10,000 bases of DNA from NCBI RefSeq assembly GCF_020217005.1, contig NZ_JAIWOI010000010.1, forward strand, positions 1 to 10,000, in the 5' to 3' direction. This document shows, piece after piece, positions 1 to 6,362 of the stretch. This stretch comes from Rheinheimera sp. GTDB taxonomy: Bacteria > Pseudomonadota > Gammaproteobacteria > Enterobacterales > Alteromonadaceae. How positions within the stretch are numbered: position 1 is the stretch's first letter; each line of letters begins with the position of its first letter. The notes below the pieces were generated by a model, which made no database searches, was not told where the DNA came from, and was given only the letters and a program-made list of their open reading frames with translations. Both the position numbers and the translations under genes were made by a program.

Positions 1-134
1 TGCATCGCTTTTTTACTGCGTTACAAAGTGGCGGTCAGGTGATACTGCCGCCACAAAAGACATTTTGGTCGCCTTGTTACGCCATAGTGGTGGACCGTTT
101 TGCAGTGCCCTGGAAGATTAATTGTGTGAATTGA
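1..134 (+). CDS. VOC-family (PhnB/glyoxalase-like) protein, C-terminal fragment
   Basis: An open frame enters from the left edge (first full codon at position 3) and ends at TGA 132-134, giving 43 residues. The fragment has the closing pattern of PhnB-type members of the vicinal oxygen chelate fold: a Gly-Gly-Gln-Val turn, then a Pro-Pro-x-x-Thr-Phe-Trp strand, a Tyr-Ala-x-Val-x-Asp-Arg-Phe segment and a final Val-Pro-Trp-x-Ile-Asn. Family members are about 140 residues long, so roughly 100 residues lie outside the window. These proteins form small beta-alpha-beta dimers, and some bind metal. The substrate cannot be told from this end. The following acetyltransferase gene starts 45 bp downstream on the same strand, so the two may be co-transcribed. 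Confidence 0.8.
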   Translation, partial: HRFFTALQSGGQVILPPQKTFWSPCYAIVVDRFAVPWKINCVN

Positions 135-167
135 CTGCTGTTGGCAGTACAGAGTGTTCACTTTGAT

Positions 168-172
168 AAGAG
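168..172 (+). promoter_or_regulatory. Ribosome binding site deciding the acetyltransferase start
   Basis: AAGAG lies 7 bases before the ATG at 180. It favours that ATG over the in-frame TTG at 141, which would add 13 residues and has no good Shine-Dalgarno sequence ahead of it. Confidence 0.5.
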
Positions 173-179
173 CGACTTT

Positions 180-614
180 ATGATTATCAGCACTGTAGAA
201 AAAACCGAATACCCTAAGTTATTGCACATTTGGGAAGCCTCTGTCAGAGCCAGCCATGACTTTTTAAAGGAAGAGGATCTGCAGGAATTAAAACCCCTGA
301 TCCTTGAGCAGTATTTTGATGCGGTTGAGTTACGCTGTGCCAAAACGAGTCAGGGTGAAATACTCGGATTTTGTGGTGTGCATGATGGCTCTATTGAAAT
401 GCTGTTTATTGCTCCGGCAGCCCGAGGTAAAGGAGTGGGGGCCCTGCTCGCGGCTTATGCCATCAAAGCGCAAGGCGCAACCAAGGTGGACGTGAATGAA
501 CAGAATGAACAAGCCAAAGGTTTTTACCTGCATATTGGTTTTTCTGTGATAGGCCGCTCTGCGCTCGACGGGCAGGGAAAACCTTATCCGCTGTTGCATA
601 TGGCATTGCAGTGA
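180..614 (+). CDS. yjaB: GNAT-family N-acetyltransferase, YjaB type
   Basis: A 144-residue protein, close to the 147 residues of E. coli YjaB and recognisably like it along its whole length. The N-terminus carries the Ser-Val-x-Ala-Ser-His-Asp-Phe-Leu segment (residues 21-29). The acetyl-CoA phosphate-binding loop is Arg92-Gly-Lys-Gly-Val-Gly-Ala98. The signature VNEQNEQAKGFY follows at 105-116, and GKPYPLLHM at 133-141. The family transfers acetyl groups from acetyl-CoA in the cytoplasm; the physiological acceptor of YjaB is not clearly established. I chose the ATG at 180 because it matches the family N-terminus (Met-Ile-Ile) and has an AAGAG ribosome site. An alternative TTG at 141 is in frame. 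The gene ends 7 bp before the stop of the convergent glycosidase, with no visible terminator between them. Confidence 0.85.
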   Translation: MIISTVEKTEYPKLLHIWEASVRASHDFLKEEDLQELKPLILEQYFDAVELRCAKTSQGEILGFCGVHDGSIEMLFIAPAARGKGVGALLAAYAIKAQGATKVDVNEQNEQAKGFYLHIGFSVIGRSALDGQGKPYPLLHMALQ

Positions 615-621
615 TCTGGTG

Positions 622-3117
622 CTAGATACAAGTCCACAGATAATCCTTTCCAGCTTGTGTCGGCACATCAATCAAATAGCTGTTGGCCAAAGACAGCTGT
701 GGCAGGTTTTTGCTGGTGTGTTTAAGTGGTGGTTTAATCTGCGCCTGTTGGTAGAAGGGGTTGGGGTTTTCAGAGCTTCCACTTGCCTTGTGAACCTTAA
801 AAGCTGTCACTTCAGGCAATGGCGAAGCACTACGCAGGCGTAAATTACCACCTAAGCGCGAGTGGATTTTTAGCCTACAGACCTGGCCGTTTTGCCAGCT
901 CATATCCAGCATAAAACCACCGCGCATCATCAGGCCTGTCACTGTTCCAATGGACCATTCCTGTGGCAAAGCCGGCAGCAGATGCACGGCGCCATCATGG
1001 CTTTGCGCCAGCATTTCAGCCAAACCTGAGGTGAAGCCAAAATTGCCGTCAATCTGAAAGGGTGGGTGCGCGTCAAACATATTGGGATAAGTACCGCCGC
1101 TTTCGGAGATTTTGCCATCCGCAGTCAGGGCCGGTTTGATTTGGTCACGCATCAGTTTCAAAGCCCTGTCACCATCCAGAAGGCGGGCCCATAAATTTAT
1201 TTTCCAGTTCATCGACCAGCCTGTGGACGGGTCGCCGCGCTGTTCCATTGTTACTTTGGCCGCATTAAATAACTCAGGCGAACGCAAAGGCGATATCTGA
1301 TTGCTGGGATAAAGCCCATACAAATGCGAAACATGACGGTGTTTGTCTTGCGGGTCGTCCCAATCCTGTAGCCATTCCTGTAACTGATGGTACTGGCCTA
1401 TTTGCATAGGCGGCAGGCGCGACAGAATATTCTGCCAGGCTGGGATTTGTTGTTTGTCTTGTCCCAGAATAGTGGCAGCCGCTATGGTGTTGCTAAACAG
1501 GTCAAAGAGCAGCTGGTTATCCATAGTCACGCCCGCCGCTATTTTCGTGCCTGTGGCTTTGGGGGCATTTTCCGGTGACATGGAAGGGGATACAATCAGC
1601 CATTGTTTATCCGGCGATTCAATTAAAAAGTCTTCAAAAAACTGCACTGCAGCTTTCATCACAGGATAGACCTCAGCCAGATAGGCATTGTCGCCGTTGT
1701 ATAGATACTTTTGCCATAAATGCTGACTCAACCAGGCGTTACTGGTAGGCCAGGAACCCCAGCTGTAATCAACGCCACCTGTGATGCGCCAGATATCGGT
1801 ATTGTGATGCGCCATCCAGCCACGGGCGCCATACATGGTTTTGGCGCTTTGTTGCCCTGTAACGGCGAGCTCTTTAATCATCTGGATAAAAGGCTGATGC
1901 AGTTCAGTCAGTTGTGTCACTTCTGCTGGCCAGTAGTTCATTTGTGCATTGATATTTAAGGTGTATTTACTGTCCCATGGCGGGTCTTGTCTATGATTCC
2001 ACAGGCCCTGCAAATTAGCGGGCTGACCACCAGGTTGTGAGGAGGAAATCAATAAATAGCGGCCAAACTGAAAATACAGACTGGCAAGCTCTGGGTCGTG
2101 TCGCTGCGCAAATAAGCGGATGCGCTGGTCTGTGGGTTCGACGCTGAATTCGCTGTGGCCCAGATCTAAAGTCACCCGGTCAAAATAGCTTTTATAGAGG
2201 TTGCTATGGGCCGTTTTACGATCCTGATAGGGGTGTTGCTGGAACTGCTGTTGTGCTTTGGCCAGATACTGCTGAGCACGTTTAAGCGCATCAGCGCTGA
2301 TATCCTGGTAGTTAATAAAATTGGTCGCCATGGACAGCAACAGCACGACCGAATCGGCGTTTTCCACCTGGATCTGATGATTGGTTTGGCTTACAGTGCC
2401 GCCACTATTTTGTATATGCAGCAAGGAAACCAGTTGCACTTGGCCTTTGATGCCTTCGTGATCTCCAGATTGCACCTGCATCGCTACTGTATTGGCATTT
2501 TGTGTTGAAAAAACTGCCTTGGCCGGATGGGTCAAGTAGGCTTTAAAACTGAGCTGACCGGGTTTACTGGCGGTTAATCTGACCACCAGCACCTGATCCA
2601 CCAGTGAGGTAAAAACTTCACGTTTGTAGCTCACATCTCCTACCTGATAGCTGGTGCTGGCCACTGCATTGGCTATGTCCAGGTCGCGATAATAATGGCG
2701 ATAAGAGCTGTGAGAAGGGAACTCCAGCTGCAGTCGGCCTGCACTTTGATAAGGCATACCGTTGGCGCCCTGACTGGTAATAGTTTTAGCCGCCAGCGCT
2801 TCGGCCGCGGCATAGTCGCCTTCGGTGATTAAATGACGGATCGTGGCTAAAGAAGTCTTTGCCGCACTGTTGATATTGTTATGTGGACCACCAGCCCAAA
2901 AGGTGTTTTCATTCAGCTCTATGGTTTCATGTGATGGTTTGCCATAGACCATAGCACCCAAACGGCCATTGCCTAAAGGCAAAGCTTCTTCCCATAATTT
3001 AGCGGGTTGGTTGTACCAAAGTTTAAGATCTGTCTTAGCTGGAGCAGCCGCGGTAGCGAAAGCACTGAGTAAACTCAATAAGCAAAGTAAAGAAATTTGC
3101 ACAGTTTTTGTCATCAC
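622..3117 (-). CDS. Exported GH95 glycoside hydrolase, alpha-L-fucosidase type
   Basis: The 831-residue product matches glycoside hydrolase family 95 (inverting alpha-L-fucosidases, some acting on alpha-L-galactosides) in length and layout. A signal peptide covers about residues 1-24 (Lys4, a Leu-rich core, then Ala-Thr-Ala-Ala-Ala). The N-terminal beta domain spans about 30-270 and contains LPLGNGRLGAMVYG (46-59) and ELNENTFWAGG (67-77). The helical catalytic domain spans about 290-700, followed by a C-terminal beta domain. NLQGLWN is at 368-374. NINAQMNYWPAE (388-399) supplies the paired Asn388/Asn390 that in family members assist the catalytic base. PSMSPEN (511-517) holds a likely acid Glu516, and FQIDGNFG (687-694) a likely base Asp690. 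These catalytic assignments are by motif analogy. The start is GTG at 3115-3117, followed directly by an ATG (3112-3114); AGGG lies 9 bases before the GTG. No transporter or other glycosidase is adjacent. Fucosidase versus L-galactosidase activity cannot be decided from sequence alone. Confidence 0.9.
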   Translation of the reverse strand: MMTKTVQISLLCLLSLLSAFATAAAPAKTDLKLWYNQPAKLWEEALPLGNGRLGAMVYGKPSHETIELNENTFWAGGPHNNINSAAKTSLATIRHLITEGDYAAAEALAAKTITSQGANGMPYQSAGRLQLEFPSHSSYRHYYRDLDIANAVASTSYQVGDVSYKREVFTSLVDQVLVVRLTASKPGQLSFKAYLTHPAKAVFSTQNANTVAMQVQSGDHEGIKGQVQLVSLLHIQNSGGTVSQTNHQIQVENADSVVLLLSMATNFINYQDISADALKRAQQYLAKAQQQFQQHPYQDRKTAHSNLYKSYFDRVTLDLGHSEFSVEPTDQRIRLFAQRHDPELASLYFQFGRYLLISSSQPGGQPANLQGLWNHRQDPPWDSKYTLNINAQMNYWPAEVTQLTELHQPFIQMIKELAVTGQQSAKTMYGARGWMAHHNTDIWRITGGVDYSWGSWPTSNAWLSQHLWQKYLYNGDNAYLAEVYPVMKAAVQFFEDFLIESPDKQWLIVSPSMSPENAPKATGTKIAAGVTMDNQLLFDLFSNTIAAATILGQDKQQIPAWQNILSRLPPMQIGQYHQLQEWLQDWDDPQDKHRHVSHLYGLYPSNQISPLRSPELFNAAKVTMEQRGDPSTGWSMNWKINLWARLLDGDRALKLMRDQIKPALTADGKISESGGTYPNMFDAHPPFQIDGNFGFTSGLAEMLAQSHDGAVHLLPALPQEWSIGTVTGLMMRGGFMLDMSWQNGQVCRLKIHSRLGGNLRLRSASPLPEVTAFKVHKASGSSENPNPFYQQAQIKPPLKHTSKNLPQLSLANSYLIDVPTQAGKDYLWTCI

Positions 3118-3154
3118 CGCATGGCACCCTGATGGTCAATGTGTTGCAGCCAGA

Positions 3155-3228
3155 TTCTGATGTTCAGGTTTAACCTTCTGATTTTGATATGTATATAGTG
3201 TTTATCGTTAATGAAGTTCTGATTTTTG
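3155..3228. repeat. Three TTCTGAT direct repeats in the divergent control region
   Basis: TTCTGAT occurs at 3155, 3176 and 3217. Downstream extensions are similar: TGTTC after the first, TTTG after the second, TTTTG after the third. Start-to-start distances are 21 and 41 bp, near two and four helical turns, which would put the copies on the same DNA face. The AT-rich stretch between copies two and three (around 3186-3211) could hold the glycosidase promoter; on the minus strand a weak pair, TTAACG and TATCAA, is separated by 16 bases. Regulator binding is inference from spacing alone. Confidence 0.35.
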
Positions 3229-3296
3229 TTTGGCTACAACAGACGGCGTCTTACTGATAGCCGTTTGATTGCGCGCAGCGCCAGTCGTTTCTGGCA

Positions 3297-3326
3297 TTCA
3301 GTGCCAACAGCTCTTTGTGCTAAAAT
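3297..3326 (+). promoter_or_regulatory. Candidate pepD promoter with extended -10
   Basis: TGCTAAAAT at 3318-3326 is an extended -10 element (TG, one base, then five of six matches to TATAAT). A poor -35 candidate, TTCAGT, lies at 3297-3302 with an 18-base spacer. This places the start of transcription near 3333 and gives pepD a short leader of about 33 bases. Confidence 0.45.
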
Positions 3327-3356
3327 GCCGCCGTTTTTTAGCTGAGCGTCTTAATC

Positions 3357-3361
3357 AGGAG
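3357..3361 (+). promoter_or_regulatory. Ribosome binding site for the pepD GTG start
   Basis: AGGAG is followed by 5 bases and then the GTG at 3367. Together with alignment to the PepD N-terminus, it fixes a non-ATG start. Confidence 0.75.
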
Positions 3362-3366
3362 TTGTT

Positions 3367-4827
3367 GTGTCAGCATTATCATCTTTATATCCGCAGCCTT
3401 TGTGGCAATGGTTCGCGCAAATTTGTGCTATTCCACATCCTTCTAAGCATGAACAAGCCTTAAGCCAGCATATTCAGCACTGGGCGCGTGACAAAGGTTT
3501 AGCTGTAGTTGAAGACCAGGTCGGTAACCTGATCATTAAAAAACCGGCCACTGCAGGTTTTGAAAATCGCAAAGTGGTGGTGATCCAGGCGCATCTGGAT
3601 ATGGTGCCACAGAAAAACGCCGACAAAATCCATGACTTCACTAAAGATCCGATCGACGCTTATGTAGACGGCGATTGGGTTAAAGCCCGTGGCACCACGC
3701 TGGGCGCTGACAACGGCATCGGCATGGCTTCAGCTTTAGCTATTTTAGGCAGCAATGACATTGAACATGGTCCTTTAGAAGTACTGCTGACCGTAGACGA
3801 AGAAGCTGGCATGACAGGTGCTTTTGGTGTGCAGCCGGGCATGCTGGACGCTGAAATCCTGATTAACACAGACTCTGAGCAGGAAGGCGAAATTTACATG
3901 GGCTGCGCCGGTGGCGTCGATGCTGAATTTACTGTGCCTGTGCAATGGCAAGATACCCCAGCTGGTGTGATGGCTGTTGATTTAAGCTTAACAGGCTTAA
4001 AAGGCGGTCACTCAGGTGTGAATATTCACCTCGGTCGCGGCAACGCCAATAAACTGTTGGCGCGTTTTTTAGCTGACCATGCTACAGCACTGGAATTAGC
4101 TATTGCCAGCTTTAGCGGTGGTTCTTTGCGTAATGCTATCCCACGCGAAGCCACTGTCAGTCTGACTGTTCCTGCAGCAAAACTGACGCAGTTACACCAG
4201 GCTGTAGCCCAATTTGAAGCTTTGCTGCAGTTTGAATTAGCCGCTGTTGAGCCCGCTTTAAAACTCAGTCTGACCGAAGTGGTGACTCCTGCTCAAGTGC
4301 TTGCAGCTCAAAGCCAAAACACTCTGATCCATTTAATGAATCTGTGTCCTAACGGTGTGATGCGGATGAGCGATGAAGTGGCAGGTGTGACCGAAACTTC
4401 ACTCAACATGGGGGTGATCAGCACTAACGAAGATAGCATTCAGGTGCTGTGTTTAATCCGCTCTTTAATTGACAGCGGCCGTCAGCAGATTGAAAGCATG
4501 TTAACGTCACTGGCACAGTTATCTGGCGCTGCAGTGAAATTCAGCGGTGCTTATCCTGGCTGGAAACCTAACCCGGATTCAGCTGTAATGGCGATAGTGC
4601 GAGACACCTATCAGGATATTTACCACAAAGAGCCGGTGATTATGGTGATCCATGCTGGTTTAGAATGTGGCTTATTTAAAAAGCCTTATCCGGATATGGA
4701 TATGGTGTCTATTGGCCCCACTATTCGATTCCCACATGGACCGGATGAAATGGTCAATATCACGACTGTGGGCCAGTACTGGGAATTATTGCTGGCGGTA
4801 TTAAAGCGTATCCCTGAACGCGGCTGA
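3367..4827 (+). CDS. pepD: Aminoacyl-histidine dipeptidase (peptidase D, M20C)
   Basis: A cytosolic two-zinc dipeptidase that cleaves Xaa-His dipeptides such as carnosine, and other unblocked dipeptides, in peptide turnover. The 486-residue product matches E. coli PepD (485 residues) from end to end, including the N-terminal Pro-Gln-Pro-Leu-Trp and Ile-Pro-His-Pro-Ser. M20 metal and catalytic residues are all present: His76 and Asp78 in AHLDMV, Asp115 in TLGADNGIGM, Glu145-Glu146 in the DEEAGM motif, Asp169 in NTDSEQEGE, and His457 near the C-terminus in PHGPDE. The lid/dimerisation segment includes GLKGGHSG and RNAIPREA. Translation starts at GTG 3367, as judged by family alignment and the AGGAG site. 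The gene stands alone: a divergent glycosidase lies upstream and a strong terminator starts 28 bp after its stop. Confidence 0.97.
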   Translation: MSALSSLYPQPLWQWFAQICAIPHPSKHEQALSQHIQHWARDKGLAVVEDQVGNLIIKKPATAGFENRKVVVIQAHLDMVPQKNADKIHDFTKDPIDAYVDGDWVKARGTTLGADNGIGMASALAILGSNDIEHGPLEVLLTVDEEAGMTGAFGVQPGMLDAEILINTDSEQEGEIYMGCAGGVDAEFTVPVQWQDTPAGVMAVDLSLTGLKGGHSGVNIHLGRGNANKLLARFLADHATALELAIASFSGGSLRNAIPREATVSLTVPAAKLTQLHQAVAQFEALLQFELAAVEPALKLSLTEVVTPAQVLAAQSQNTLIHLMNLCPNGVMRMSDEVAGVTETSLNMGVISTNEDSIQVLCLIRSLIDSGRQQIESMLTSLAQLSGAAVKFSGAYPGWKPNPDSAVMAIVRDTYQDIYHKEPVIMVIHAGLECGLFKKPYPDMDMVSIGPTIRFPHGPDEMVNITTVGQYWELLLAVLKRIPERG

Positions 4828-4855
4828 TGCTAAAAGCTACTACTGTGGAATAGTC

Positions 4856-4882
4856 AAAAAGCCCCTTTTCGGGGCTTTTTTT
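4856..4882 (+). terminator. Intrinsic terminator after pepD
   Basis: GCCCC (4861-4865) pairs with GGGGC (4871-4875) around a TTTTC loop, followed by seven T residues (4876-4882). Five A residues precede the stem, so the stem can extend by A-T pairs and the element could also work in reverse. It separates pepD from the genes downstream. Confidence 0.93.
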
Positions 4883-4914
4883 ATGTCGATGAAAAGACAG
4901 TCTGCTGCGACTAT

Positions 4915-4931
4915 GTGTTGAATAGCAACAC
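4915..4931. repeat. Perfect 6-bp inverted repeat upstream of the zinc-ribbon gene
   Basis: GTGTTG (4915-4920) and CAACAC (4926-4931) are exact inverted copies around AATAG. No T tract follows, so it is not a terminator. It lies 143 bp ahead of the zinc-ribbon start, in the gap after the pepD terminator. It could be a small operator, but an arm of this length can arise by chance. Confidence 0.3.
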
Positions 4932-5062
4932 CTGCAGTGACCCTTGTATTTGGTTGCAAAGATGTTATGCATTTGTCGCTAAGCTATTGTGGCAACAGTT
5001 TTTTCCCGATAAGCTTTTGGCCTAAGCAAAAATGGAACAAGCAGTGAGTATTCTGGTGAAAA

Positions 5063-5070
5063 AGGAGTGA
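5063..5070 (+). promoter_or_regulatory. Strong ribosome binding site of the zinc-ribbon gene
   Basis: AGGAGTGA is a near-complete complement of the 16S rRNA tail, and its GGAG core ends 7 bases before the ATG at 5075. It is the strongest ribosome site in the window and supports this short gene being real. Confidence 0.8.
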
Positions 5071-5074
5071 GCCA

Positions 5075-5386
5075 ATGTCATGGCAATGCCAACATTGCAA
5101 AACCAGTATTGAAGACGATGACTTTGAAGTCTGCTGGAATTGCAACAGCGAAAAAGGCGCAGCCGAGCCTGCCAGCATAGCTCAGGCGCCAGCCCTCTAT
5201 TGTTTGCGCTGCAACACCCAGTTAAGTTTTATCGGCACTAAAAACTTCCATGAAGGCACACGTTGGGGTGTATTGGGCGATATAGGGGAGTTTTTTGTCA
5301 ATAAAGAAAATCTGGACATGTATGGTTGTAAGTCCTGCGGCAAACTAGAGTTTTTTATGACAGGCTTTATCGACCGGGCAGAGTGA
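5075..5386 (+). CDS. Small double zinc-ribbon protein, function unknown
   Basis: A 103-residue protein with eight cysteines in four CxxC pairs. Cys5/Cys8 with Cys20/Cys23 form an N-terminal ribbon of the Trp-x-Cys-x-x-Cys ... Cys-Trp-x-Cys kind often found as an accessory module. Cys43/Cys46 with Cys85/Cys88 form a second ribbon whose 38-residue insert holds a distinctive segment, GTKNFHEGTRWGVLGDIGE (residues 54-72). From memory, that second module also occurs alone in small uncharacterised bacterial proteins; I know of no function for it. An acidic and Ala-rich linker joins the ribbons. There is no signal peptide or membrane segment, so it is probably cytosolic and zinc-binding. The next gene starts 59 bp downstream on the same strand, and co-transcription is possible. 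Confidence 0.85.
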   Translation: MSWQCQHCKTSIEDDDFEVCWNCNSEKGAAEPASIAQAPALYCLRCNTQLSFIGTKNFHEGTRWGVLGDIGEFFVNKENLDMYGCKSCGKLEFFMTGFIDRAE

Positions 5387-5445
5387 AAACGGGTTTTATC
5401 GTGCACATTTCATCATAGGTAACGGATAGTTTAAGGGGAAGCTGA

Positions 5446-5952
5446 ATGCGTTTTGCTCTGGTTATGTTTTTTCTGAGCTGTTTTTTGACAACACCAGTCC
5501 ATGCTGACGATCATCCGACTATTCCTGAACGTTTGCCCTTATTGAAAGCGCTGGATGGGCAATGGCGGATGTCGGGTGATGTGATGGGCAAAGCTGTGAC
5601 TTATAGCATGCAGGCCGGCCCTATATTACAGGGCGCTTTTACTGAACTACATATGGATGACGTACAGCGACCTTCCGAATATGAAGCCAGAGTTATATTA
5701 GGCTATGACGAAGAGAGCAAGACTCTGATCGCACACTGGATGGATAGTTTTGGCGCTCGTTATTCTATACCGCATGGTACAGGCCACATCACGGATAACA
5801 GCATTCAGTTCACTATTCCTTATGAAGGCGGCTCGTTCAGAGACACGCTGACTTATAACCCTGCCGCCAAAACCTGGCTTTTTGTGATAGAAGCCGCTAA
5901 GCCTGATGGCACCTGGCAACACTTTGCCCGGTATACCATGAGCCGCAGCTAA
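5446..5952 (+). CDS. Exported DUF1579 / lipocalin-like protein
   Basis: A 168-residue protein with a clear signal peptide: Met-Arg, a hydrophobic core, then Val-His-Ala with likely cleavage after Ala20. Cys12 sits inside the core without a proper lipobox, so a periplasmic rather than lipid-anchored product is expected. The mature part starts with a Leu-x-x-Leu-x-Gly-x-Trp motif (about residues 34-41). It then alternates short strands, with GYDEESKTLIAHWMDSFG (about 87-104), in the pattern of the DUF1579/lipocalin-like beta barrels. No enzymatic residues stand out, and a ligand-binding role is only a fold-based guess. AAGGGGA at 5433-5439, 6 bases before the ATG, supports the start. The helix-hairpin-helix gene follows after 24 bp. 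Confidence 0.75.
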   Translation: MRFALVMFFLSCFLTTPVHADDHPTIPERLPLLKALDGQWRMSGDVMGKAVTYSMQAGPILQGAFTELHMDDVQRPSEYEARVILGYDEESKTLIAHWMDSFGARYSIPHGTGHITDNSIQFTIPYEGGSFRDTLTYNPAAKTWLFVIEAAKPDGTWQHFARYTMSRS

Positions 5953-5976
5953 TGGCAGAATAAGCGGGACGGGCTG

Positions 5977-6264
5977 ATGAATCCGGATAAAGTGATACGT
6001 AGTCAAACCAAAAAACTGACTGACTTGCCCAATATTGGCAAAGCAGGAGCTGCAGATTTGGTTTTACTTGGTATCCATCAGCCTGATGATCTGAAAGGTC
6101 GCGATCCCTATCAAATGTACCAACAGCTTTGTGATATCACAGCGCAGCGGCATGACCCTTGTGTCATAGACGTTTTTATTTCCATCACCCGCTTTATGCA
6201 GGGCGAGGAGCCTAAAGCCTGGTGGGCATATACGGCGGAACGAAAAGCCGGATGGGTGGACTAA
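5977..6264 (+). CDS. Cdd1-type helix-hairpin-helix protein
   Basis: A 95-residue protein resembling the Cdd1 family (called 'pathogenicity locus' or mitomycin-resistance-like in databases). Residues 14-28 hold the helix-hairpin-helix core (Leu-Thr-Asp-Leu-Pro-Asn-Ile-Gly-Lys-Ala), the non-specific DNA backbone-binding motif. The family pattern continues with Leu-x-x-Leu-Gly-Ile and Asp-Pro-Tyr-x-Met-Tyr (43-48), then Asp-Pro-Cys-Val-Ile-Asp (60-65), and ends in a Trp-Trp motif (82-83). The fold suggests contact with DNA or a nucleic-acid enzyme, but the biological role is unknown. The ribosome site ahead of the ATG is poor (GGGAC/GGG), in keeping with translation coupled to the preceding gene, 24 bp away. 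Confidence 0.82.
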   Translation: MNPDKVIRSQTKKLTDLPNIGKAGAADLVLLGIHQPDDLKGRDPYQMYQQLCDITAQRHDPCVIDVFISITRFMQGEEPKAWWAYTAERKAGWVD

Positions 6265-6362
6265 GGTCCAGGCCTATTGCTGCTGATCCTTTGGTTGCCA
6301 GATGGGGCGACGCCCAAGTCACTAATTTAAAAAACCTCAATGTTTAAAAGAGTACCAATTTA

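Noticed and set aside
141..179. In-frame TTG extension of the acetyltransferase (13 extra residues).
   Set aside because: There is no good ribosome site before it. The family N-terminus and the AAGAG site both point to the ATG at 180.
330..671. A 113-residue minus-strand open frame across the acetyltransferase.
   Set aside because: It is antisense to conserved GNAT motifs and overlaps the 3' end of the glycosidase. The product has low-complexity Arg/Cys/His content typical of a shadow frame.
2206..2508. A 100-residue plus-strand open frame inside the glycosidase gene.
   Set aside because: It is antisense to well-conserved GH95 sequence, has no ribosome site, and is best explained as a shadow of the real gene.
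3280..3295. GCCAG/CTGGC inverted repeat before pepD.
   Set aside because: Five-base arms around a six-base loop in a GC-containing spacer are expected by chance, and no T tract or second element accompanies them.
6305..6315. GGGCGACGCCC palindrome between the helix-hairpin-helix and methyltransferase genes, considered as a terminator.
   Set aside because: The stem is only four pairs with a three-base loop, and no T tract follows.
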